The notes beneath the pieces are model-generated. The model was not told the origin of the DNA. It was given only the letters and a program-made list of their open reading frames with translations, and did no database searches. Made by a program: the position numbers and the translations under genes. A stretch of DNA of 53,595 bases. Origin: Planctomycetota bacterium. Its GTDB lineage: Bacteria > Planctomycetota > E44-bin39. The first letter of the stretch is position 1. Each line of letters begins with the position of its first letter. Below, in pieces: positions 47,907 through 53,595 of this stretch. Location of the stretch: assembly GCA_004376375.1 (NCBI GenBank), contig SOJX01000047.1:1-53595 (forward strand), written 5' to 3'.

Positions 47907-48605
47907 ATGGACCAGGTTACAGAATGTCCACAGTGCGGTGCTGAAATCGGAGCCGAGGAAGCTTTCTGCGGCGAGTGCGGCGAGCAGGTCGCCGAGGCGC
48001 GCCGGCCCGTCAGGCGCGCAAGGCGCAAGCCGCGCCTTGCCGACAGGTACGCCCGCTACGGCCATGAGAAGAACATCCAGGGCGGAAGGACGGCGATACT
48101 TGCCGCTGCAGGCATTGAAGTTTTCCTGGTACTCGTTCTCCTGGTGCTGCTGACTCAGCTGTCTGATATCCCGATTCCGGCTGTGCAAGAGGCGTTGCAG
48201 ACTGTCTTGTATATAGCAATCGCGATCGAACTGGTAATCGTATTTATATACGTCGGCCTGTGGTTCTGGGCAAAGTCCAATCCTTTTGCCGCCAGCGTTA
48301 CCGCTCTTATAATATTCGGGACGCTGACGCTGATTTCAGTCGTCCTGAATCCGAAAATTATCTTTAGTGTCATCGGAATAATTCTTCTGATGATCAAGGG
48401 CGGCATTTTCATTGCGTTGATTTTCGGAGTCAAGTCCGCTCTGGCCACGCGGGGGAAAGCACGCGGCGGTCCCGCATATGAACGGGGCGGCAGACGTCCA
48501 CCCCGCGGAGGCCGCAGACCTCCGCCCGGCAGGAGACCGAGACTCAGACCCGGAGGCGGACCAAGGCGCGGATCCGGCGGCGGACCGAGACGTACTTTCA
48601 GATGA
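47907..48605 (+). CDS. Zinc-ribbon four-helix membrane protein with Arg/Gly tail
   Basis: 232 residues. N-terminal zinc ribbon CPQCGAEIGAEEAFCGECGE, a basic linker (RRPVRRARRKPR), then four hydrophobic helices (AAAGIEVFLVLVLLVLLTQL, VLYIAIAIELVIVFIYVGLW, SVTALIIFGTLTLISVVLNP, FSVIGIILLMIKGGIFIALI). The C-terminus is an Arg/Gly/Pro-rich tail of about 45 residues (GGRRPPRGG repeated), which could bind nucleic acid or anionic lipid. The stop overlaps the next ATG (ATGA, 48602-48605), so it is coupled to the CPBP gene. Confidence 0.75.
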   Translation: MDQVTECPQCGAEIGAEEAFCGECGEQVAEARRPVRRARRKPRLADRYARYGHEKNIQGGRTAILAAAGIEVFLVLVLLVLLTQLSDIPIPAVQEALQTVLYIAIAIELVIVFIYVGLWFWAKSNPFAASVTALIIFGTLTLISVVLNPKIIFSVIGIILLMIKGGIFIALIFGVKSALATRGKARGGPAYERGGRRPPRGGRRPPPGRRPRLRPGGGPRRGSGGGPRRTFR

Positions 48606-49675
48606 CATCTCCATCCGAACCCCCTCAATCCAACCAAGATCCTGGTGAGCGCGGGACGCCGCGATCGCAAAAATACCTTTGCCCCAGGTGCAGGGTGGGG
48701 TTCCTGAGTCTGGAGCTTCGATGCTCCGAATGCGGCGCACAGTTTCGCAGACGTGCCGAGCAGGTGGCGGAGGATGCGGACCGGGCTTCGCGGGATGTCG
48801 AACAAGGTAGTGAAAAGACCAGGCCCGCCGTACCGATTGAGTGCCCGACGTGCGGTCGCATAACTCCTGCGGACAAGCGGTTCTGTTCACAATGCGGTTA
48901 CTCCCTGGAAGAGCCTTCCGACGGAGGCGACCGGGTAAGGGGCAGGATCTGCAGAGGATGCCGGCGGGCTTATCCAAAGGACAAACGCTTTTGCCCCTAC
49001 TGCGGAGACCGAGCCGTCCGCCGGCCCGCAAGGATTCGAAGGAAACTGCCGGGCTCGGCAGGCCGCGACCTTGCGATAATGATTGCGATGTTTTTTACGC
49101 ATGTTATCGTGATTCTGGTTCTGCGCGGCGCGCCTGAGGGCGCGGCTTCAATCCTCGTAGCCGACGTGGCTCTTGCCCTGGTCACGGTCATCTTCGCAGC
49201 CTTTGCCTGGCATCATGTCAAACCCCAGTTGCAGACGCCCGGCGTTTCGCTTCCTCTTTACGCGCTCGTAATCGCGGGCAGTCTTGTAACGGTCGGCTGC
49301 ATGCTGGTCTGGGTCGGGTTTATCAGGGAACTGATCGGGCTTCCGCATATCCGTTTGCGTGAGCTGTTCGGCAAGAATCCGCCGTCTTTCCCCGTTATGG
49401 TGATTTTTATCGCCGTGTTTCCCGCGGTTTTCGAGGAGCTTGCATTCCGGGGGGTTATGCAGGGGGTGATGCGTACTCTCAGCACGAAAACGGCCGCCAT
49501 TGTCGTAACGGCAATCCTTTTTTCACTGATTCATTTTCAGTTTCTTAATCTCGGGCTCGTGGTTCTGGCCTTCTATCTCGGCTTGCTCCGGGAATGGACC
49601 GGCAGCCTTTATCCCGGCATGGTGGCCCACTTCTGCCACAACTTTCTGGCGCTGGTTTCCGAAGAAATGATGTGA
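48602..49675 (+). CDS. CPBP-family intramembrane metalloprotease with zinc ribbons
   Basis: 357 residues. Three zinc-ribbon modules (CPRCRVGFLSLELRCSECGA, CPTCGRITPADKRFCSQCG, CRGCRRAYPKDKRFCPYCGD) precede 7-8 transmembrane helices. The CPBP/Abi signature E278-E279-LAFRG (EExxxR) and the later H in LIHFQFL and HFCHN give the four-motif active site of glutamate-type intramembrane proteases (Rce1/CAAX-related). Such enzymes process membrane substrates, including prenylated or bacteriocin-immunity ones. Its partner is the zinc-ribbon protein directly upstream. Confidence 0.88.
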   Translation: MTSPSEPPQSNQDPGERGTPRSQKYLCPRCRVGFLSLELRCSECGAQFRRRAEQVAEDADRASRDVEQGSEKTRPAVPIECPTCGRITPADKRFCSQCGYSLEEPSDGGDRVRGRICRGCRRAYPKDKRFCPYCGDRAVRRPARIRRKLPGSAGRDLAIMIAMFFTHVIVILVLRGAPEGAASILVADVALALVTVIFAAFAWHHVKPQLQTPGVSLPLYALVIAGSLVTVGCMLVWVGFIRELIGLPHIRLRELFGKNPPSFPVMVIFIAVFPAVFEELAFRGVMQGVMRTLSTKTAAIVVTAILFSLIHFQFLNLGLVVLAFYLGLLREWTGSLYPGMVAHFCHNFLALVSEEMM

Positions 49676-49815
49676 GGATACGGGATAAGGGATAAGGGAT
49701 ACGGGATAAGGGATACGGGATAAGGGATAAGGGATAAGAGATAAGAGATAAGAGAATAAGAAGATAAGGGAAGAGGGGAAGAGTTTTTGTTTATTACCTT
49801 ATCAACTTATTTCCT
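49676..49815. repeat. Word-repeat island 9 (GGGATAAGGGATAC)
   Basis: At least nine tandem GGGATA(A/C) words, decaying to GAGATAA and GAGGGGAAGAG, then complement-like CCTTATCAACTTATTTCC (49797-49815). Confidence 0.9.
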
Positions 49816-49832
49816 TATCCACTTCTTTGTTT

Positions 49833-49855
49833 AGCGGGCGAGCTTGCTCGCCGCG
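49833..49855. repeat. Palindromic REP-like copy B
   Basis: GGGCGAGCTTGCTCGCCGCG, matching the copy at 47790-47812. Confidence 0.6.
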
Positions 49856-49861
49856 TTCTTC

Positions 49862-49915
49862 AATTGTGGATTTACGATTGAAATAAATCGAAAATCGTAA
49901 ATCGCAAATCGAAAA
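49862..49915. repeat. Word-repeat island 10 (AAATCG/CGATTT)
   Basis: GATTTACGATTG and AAATCGAAAATCGTAAATCG words, the same grammar as island 2. Confidence 0.6.
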
Positions 49916-49922
49916 TTAAAAA

Positions 49923-49946
49923 AGCCGCCGGGCATGCCCGGCGGCT
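49923..49946 (-). terminator. Perfect-palindrome terminator
   Basis: AGCCGCCGGGCA / TGCCCGGCGGCT, 24-nt palindrome followed by TTTTTTAATTTT on the minus strand, downstream of the gene ending at 49986. Confidence 0.85.
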
Positions 49947-49985
49947 GAATGTTTATTTCCTCAAGCCTCTTATCCGGCATTATTC

Positions 49986-50789
49986 CTATTGCGGTTCTCT
50001 GTCTCTGGAAGGTCCGCGGCGGCGGCCGCCCCACATGCCGCGTCCCATTCCGCCGCGCATGGGGTCGCTTTTCTTCCACTCCTTGTACTGATCTTCGGTC
50101 AGTATTTCCTTTGCCTGCTCGTCGGTTTCCTCACCGAGCTTTCGAAAATCCTCGGTCACGTCTTCACCGTCGATCGCCCTGTCTACCAGATCCCGAAACT
50201 TTTCCATCGCATTGTCGATGGCGATTTTCATCTGCGATTCCTGGCCGGCGGAGAGGCCCAGTTTTTCAACAGCTTTCGCAAGGCGGCGCTCCTGCTGTTT
50301 CTTCGCCATCTTCATGCCTTCTTTGGCAATGCCGCGGAAGAGGCCGCGCATCGCCTTGGAGCGCCTCTCTTCCGGTGTAAGGTTCTCGTCTCCTTCTTCT
50401 TCCATGGCTCCGAGTGCCTTGTCAACCGCCTCTTCAAGCCCGGGCCCGCGCCGGCGGGCTCGTGTGCCTTCGCCATCAGACGATGACGCGACGCCGCTTT
50501 TCTCCAGCTCGTTTAGCTGCTCTTTGAGTTTATCAAGGTCGCCCCTGATGCGCGCGATTTCCATGTCGTACGATTTCGGTTTGGCGAGGTCCAGCTTGGC
50601 GAGCTGCTCCTCCAGGTCACCGAGAGAGTCTCTGAGTTTCGTCTGGTCGGCGCTGATCCCTTTCTGTTCGTCCCTCAGCTCGCCGACCTGCCTGTCCGTG
50701 TAACCGCGTAGCGTCGTGTGCAGCAGAAGCCCGACCACCGCCACTGCAATAAGGCTGATGATTCCGATTACAATACCTGCGTTTTTCAT
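49986..50789 (-). CDS. Membrane-anchored coiled-coil protein, Spy/CpxP-like C-terminus
   Basis: 267 residues; ATG 50789 with AAGGAG. One transmembrane helix (GIVIGIISLIAVAVVGLLLH), a heptad-type coiled coil (about 30-100), then an acidic linker and a helical region with LTPEERRSKAMRGLFRG and LSAGQESQMKIAIDNAMEKF. This resembles the LTxxQ-type helices of Spy-family chaperones, with Met/Gly/Arg-rich ends (MRGGMGRGMWGG). Immediately downstream (11 nt) of the RsbU-type phosphatase and probably co-transcribed with it. Confidence 0.65.
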   Translation of the reverse strand: MKNAGIVIGIISLIAVAVVGLLLHTTLRGYTDRQVGELRDEQKGISADQTKLRDSLGDLEEQLAKLDLAKPKSYDMEIARIRGDLDKLKEQLNELEKSGVASSSDGEGTRARRRGPGLEEAVDKALGAMEEEGDENLTPEERRSKAMRGLFRGIAKEGMKMAKKQQERRLAKAVEKLGLSAGQESQMKIAIDNAMEKFRDLVDRAIDGEDVTEDFRKLGEETDEQAKEILTEDQYKEWKKSDPMRGGMGRGMWGGRRRGPSRDREPQ

Positions 50790-50800
50790 AACCGTACTCC

Positions 50801-51985
50801 TTAACCGTTGAACGGGTCTTTCAGCAGTTTGTCCTCGCCGGCGTCTTCCGGCTCAAAAAGCTGAATGCCGATGAGGTTGACATCGTCCTGAAACGGGCAG
50901 CCGTCCACGAAAGTGTTCAGGTCCTGCTGTAAAAGGTCGAGGATGGTGTCCGCGTCGCGGTCCAGGTTTTCGCCGATAACCTTGCAGAGGCGCTCTTCGC
51001 CGTAGAATTCCTTCTCCGGATTCGTCGCCTCGGTTATGCCGTCGGTGTACAAGAAGAGAAAATCACCGGGCTTGAGTTTTACCGTCTTTTCCGGGTAGGT
51101 GGCGTCGGGGACGATGCCGAGCGGGAAACCGGCTTCGGTCTCGAGAATTTCCGGCCCGTTCTGTGATTCCCTGAACAGAAGCGGCGCAGGATGGCCCGCG
51201 TTGGTGAACGTAAACTCCATAAGCTCCGCGTCGATGTGGCCGAATATCGCCGTTACGTAGCGCGACCCTTCGAGCAGGTCCTTGACGAGCGAGTTTACGA
51301 GTATCATCGTCTCGCCGGGCGACACGATTCCCCGTCCCCAGGTTGAGATCGCCGTTTTTATTGACATCGTGGTGAAGGCCGCGGGCACGCCGTGACCTGA
51401 GACGTCGGCGATGAAGATGCCGGCTGAATCCTCGTGAAAGTCGAGCAGGTCGTAGAAGTCGCCGCCGACCTGTTCGGTGGGAACGTACCTCGCCGCGAAC
51501 CTGACGCCCCGCACGTTGGGGTATTTGTCCGGCAGCAGCTGTTCCTGTACTTTGCGCGCTATCTCCAACTCGTCCTGGTGTATCGATAGCTTTTTCAGGA
51601 GTTCGTCAAGCCGACTACGCTCGGCAAGCCGGGCGTCGAGCCGGCCATGGTACGAGTTCATCTCATACGGCGGGTGCCAGAAGTCCACGACCCCGTGTTC
51701 GAGCGCGAACTTCAAGTCATCCCCCCCGGGATGCTGGTCGGAGAACCAAACCAGGGGCAGGATTGTATCAGGCGGGATTGCCGTTTCAACCACGCTGAAG
51801 TCATCGGCGCATTCCCGGAAGATGTCCGCAGCCACAAACGCTATCGGCGGCGGTACCGCCATATGTGAGAGCATCTGCGTCAGCGTCGATGCTACTTTCG
51901 GTTCCAGGTCAAACTGCCCGAGCATATCCAGGAGCGGTTGCGCGCTCTCGGGATTCTTGGTCCAGACTACGGTCTTCTTCTTCAT
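50801..51985 (-). CDS. RsbU/SpoIIE-type PP2C serine phosphatase with degenerate receiver domain
   Basis: 394 residues; ATG 51985 with GAGG. N-terminal receiver-like domain (1-125). It lacks the first acidic pair (VVWTKNPES instead of a DD) and has a weak phospho-Asp position, so it is probably not phosphorylated. A short coiled coil (LSIHQDELEIARKVQEQLLP) links to the PP2C domain, with GGDFYDL, DVSGHGVPAAF, NAGHPAPL, YTDGITEATN and DDVNLIG metal sites. These enzymes dephosphorylate anti-anti-sigma proteins in partner-switching cascades; no partner is visible. Promoter at 52019-52047. Confidence 0.9.
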   Translation of the reverse strand: MKKKTVVWTKNPESAQPLLDMLGQFDLEPKVASTLTQMLSHMAVPPPIAFVAADIFRECADDFSVVETAIPPDTILPLVWFSDQHPGGDDLKFALEHGVVDFWHPPYEMNSYHGRLDARLAERSRLDELLKKLSIHQDELEIARKVQEQLLPDKYPNVRGVRFAARYVPTEQVGGDFYDLLDFHEDSAGIFIADVSGHGVPAAFTTMSIKTAISTWGRGIVSPGETMILVNSLVKDLLEGSRYVTAIFGHIDAELMEFTFTNAGHPAPLLFRESQNGPEILETEAGFPLGIVPDATYPEKTVKLKPGDFLFLYTDGITEATNPEKEFYGEERLCKVIGENLDRDADTILDLLQQDLNTFVDGCPFQDDVNLIGIQLFEPEDAGEDKLLKDPFNG

Positions 51986-52018
51986 TGCTGCCGCCTCAAA
52001 GTGGAACGTGCTAAACCA

Positions 52019-52047
52019 TTTATACTAAACCACGCCTCCAGATGCAA
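52019..52047 (-). promoter_or_regulatory. Promoter of the RsbU-type phosphatase
   Basis: Minus-strand TTGCAT (52047-52042), 17 bp, TATAAA (52024-52019). Confidence 0.6.
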
Positions 52048-52065
52048 GGAAAAGTTACCGTATCA

Positions 52066-52180
52066 GTTTCGAGTCCCGAGTATTCAGTATCGAGTTGTGC
52101 ATCAATTCATTTAGCGGCTGCGCCTGCCCACCGAGTTTTTCCCCAATCCGCTGGCCCCCAATCACTAACCACTGATACAC
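52066..52180. repeat. Word-repeat island 11 (CGAGT words)
   Basis: GTTTCGAGTCCCGAGTATTC and AGTATCGAGTTG words (52066-52096), then AATCACTAACCACTGAT (52159-52175), the word of islands 1 and 5 once more. Confidence 0.6.
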
Positions 52181-52286
52181 ACGCCGGGCAGGCCCGACCG
52201 CAAAAAAATAAAAAATAATATGATGTTTGAGATTTGGCGCTCTATGTTAGATGCTTATATTCTCTTTACTATATCCGAAGGCCGGA

Positions 52287-52292
52287 TATAAT
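52287..52292 (+). promoter_or_regulatory. -10 box of rsgA, probably leaderless
   Basis: TATAAT ends 7 nt before ATG 52300. A weak -35 (TTTACT, 52265-52270, 16 bp) precedes it; no SD is present. Confidence 0.5.
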
Positions 52293-52299
52293 TAAATCC

Positions 52300-53487
52300 A
52301 TGGCGAAGAAGAAGAAACGCTCGAAAAGACAACTGGAAAAGAAGGTCAAGCGGTTCCGCGAGCACCAGAAGGGCAAGAAGCGGGAGCGCGACCTTGCCGG
52401 GCGGTTCGAGGAAGATTCGCTCGGCGACCTCGAGACCACCAAGGAGCGCATCGGAAGCCGGAAATCGCGTTCCGACACGCGCAAGGAAGTGATTGAGCTT
52501 ACCGCCGCGAGGTTCGAGGAATTCGGCGTCGTTGCGGTTTCTGGCGAAGAGGATGTAGAGTCGAACGGCCGCGTTCTGGAGATACTCGGTCCGGTTTCAA
52601 GGGTGGAAGTGGGGGAAGATATTCTCGAATGCGGGCTCCACATGGAGCTTCGGGCCATCCAGTCCGCGGACAAGAACTTCCTTGTCGTCGGGGAGCGCAT
52701 CTGCGTGCGGAAGACTCCGGAGGGCGAGACAGAAGGCGTCATCGTCGCGGTTTTCCGCCGCGACTCGCGGCTTTCGCGCAGGTCTTCGAGGCGCTCGCAC
52801 ATTGAGAGGGTTATCGCCGCAAACGTCGACCAGATGTGCGTCGTCGGCAGCGTCGCCGAACCGTCTCTTCGGCCCGCCCTTATCGACAGGTTTCTCGTCG
52901 CGGCCTCGGTTGGAAATCTCGAGCCGGTTATCGTTATCAACAAGATAGACCTTGTCGACGAGGAAGGGCTCGCACTTGCACGCGAGATACTCTCACCTTA
53001 CTATGTAATCAAGTACCCGATGCTTTTCGTCTCGGCGCTTGCGCGGCGGAACCTCGACGGCCTTCGCGGAGTCCTTGCCGGGAAAACGACCATATTTTCG
53101 GGCCACTCGGGCGTCGGCAAGAGCGCGCTTGTAAACGCGCTCGACCCGCGGTACAAACTGGAAACCCGGGAGGTTTCAGAGGCGAGCGGCAAAGGGAAGC
53201 ATATGACAAGCCGGGCGAAGCTGCTGCCGCTCCGGTTCGGCGGCTACGTCGTCGACACGCCGGGGATCAGGAGCTTCTCCCTGTGGGAAGTGGAGAAGCA
53301 GGATCTGGCCCTGTATTATCCGGAGATGAAGAACCTCGCCTCCGAGTGCCGCTACGGCGGCTGCACCCACACCCACGAGCCGGGCTGCGCAGTCAAGGAC
53401 GCGGTCGATGACGGCCGGGTCAGTTACCTGCGCTACGATAATTACCTGAAGATTCTCGAATCCATAGAAGAAACACCACCTGCGTAG
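52300..53487 (+). CDS. rsgA: Ribosome small subunit-dependent GTPase A (RsgA) with basic N-terminal extension
   Basis: 395 residues from ATG 52300. A circularly permuted GTPase that checks 30S subunit maturation. OB domain (about 70-160, GRVLEILGPVSRVEVGEDIL), G4 NKID first, then G1 FSGHSGVGKSALVN, G2, G3 VVDTPGIRSF, and the C-terminal zinc motif ECRYGGCTHTHEPGCAV. The first 65 residues (MAKKKKRSKRQLEKKVKRF, then acidic-basic blocks) are an added charged extension not found in the compact family members. Leaderless-type promoter. Confidence 0.95.
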   Translation: MAKKKKRSKRQLEKKVKRFREHQKGKKRERDLAGRFEEDSLGDLETTKERIGSRKSRSDTRKEVIELTAARFEEFGVVAVSGEEDVESNGRVLEILGPVSRVEVGEDILECGLHMELRAIQSADKNFLVVGERICVRKTPEGETEGVIVAVFRRDSRLSRRSSRRSHIERVIAANVDQMCVVGSVAEPSLRPALIDRFLVAASVGNLEPVIVINKIDLVDEEGLALAREILSPYYVIKYPMLFVSALARRNLDGLRGVLAGKTTIFSGHSGVGKSALVNALDPRYKLETREVSEASGKGKHMTSRAKLLPLRFGGYVVDTPGIRSFSLWEVEKQDLALYYPEMKNLASECRYGGCTHTHEPGCAVKDAVDDGRVSYLRYDNYLKILESIEETPPA

Positions 53488-53489
53488 AC

Positions 53490-53595
53490 CTTCAGAAGTA
53501 CCAAGTACCGGGTACCGAGTACCGAGCTTCATAACTTCCCAACTTCAGCACTTCTCAACTTCAGCACTTCTCAACTTCAGCACTTCTCAACTTCA
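53490..53595. repeat. Word-repeat island 12 (ACCGAGT and 16-bp CAACTTCAGCACTTCT)
   Basis: TACCAAGTACCGGGTACCGAG words (53497-53524), then four copies of a 16-bp unit CAACTTCAGCACTTCT running off the window edge. Confidence 0.85.

Noticed and set aside
53530..53595. Possible CRISPR array at the right edge
   Set aside because: The 16-bp units are contiguous with no unique spacers; this is a tandem repeat of the word-island type.

Overview
The window (53.6 kb, GC-rich) looks like chromosomal DNA from a Gram-negative, uncultivated-type bacterium. It is crowded with lipoproteins and secreted repeat proteins. Families frequent in planctomycete-like and deep-branching candidate phyla recur: a squalene-cyclase-like barrel, a planctomycete-type cytochrome c end domain, a DUF1565-like beta-helix, zinc-ribbon membrane proteins, and a MacB-like permease pair. 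I cannot fix the phylum. I saw no tRNA, rRNA, CRISPR array, phage gene or transposase. TGA is a normal stop for several genes (28184, 33218, 46601, 48605), so the standard code applies.

Layout. 1-5740 (minus): C-terminally truncated giant FN3/DNRLRE surface protein. 6000-11007 (minus): envelope cluster of four tiny lipoproteins, two LPP20/FlgT-N-like secreted proteins and a CsgG/LpoB-like TPR lipoprotein. 11277-14775 (plus): pyruvate kinase with a C-terminal ferredoxin domain, then a secreted alpha-barrel protein. 14858-16862: LolA-like protein, DUSP23-like phosphatase, single-pass membrane protein. 17053-22046 (plus): ABC export operon (adaptor, ATPase, two permeases). The first permease has two in-frame TGA codons at positions that I recall as conserved cysteines, so it may be a selenoprotein. 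22283-25107: HDOD/histidine kinase signalling operon. 25167-28535: priA, methyltransferase, zinc ribbon, punctuated by three copies of a short direct repeat. 28691-36021: lipoproteins, penicillin acylase family, beta-helix, two BamE-like lipoproteins, cytochrome-tailed lipoprotein. 36115-43947 (minus): YkgJ-like protein, repeat lipoproteins, sodium/solute symporter, GH3 N-acetylhexosaminidase. 44169-47677: RseC-like protein, HEAT protein, apt, and a sigma-70 factor with a histone-H1-like lysine tail. 47907-53487: zinc-ribbon membrane proteins including a CPBP protease, a Spy-like coiled-coil protein, an RsbU-type phosphatase, and rsgA.

Two sequence-level themes run through the window. Many intergenic gaps hold short-period word repeats (6-16 bp words, a different word at nearly every locus), often with an inverted-complement arm. 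Promoters are readable sigma-70 types (TTGnnn, 17 bp, TAnnnT), and five genes without a Shine-Dalgarno have the -10 box 6-8 nt before the start codon, which suggests leaderless transcripts.

The most interesting candidates are the double-UGA ABC permease, the pyruvate kinase-ferredoxin fusion, the lysine-tailed sigma factor that lacks a standard start codon, the repeat islands (one carrying a four-helix-bundle gene remnant), and the repeat-punctuated cassettes after priA.
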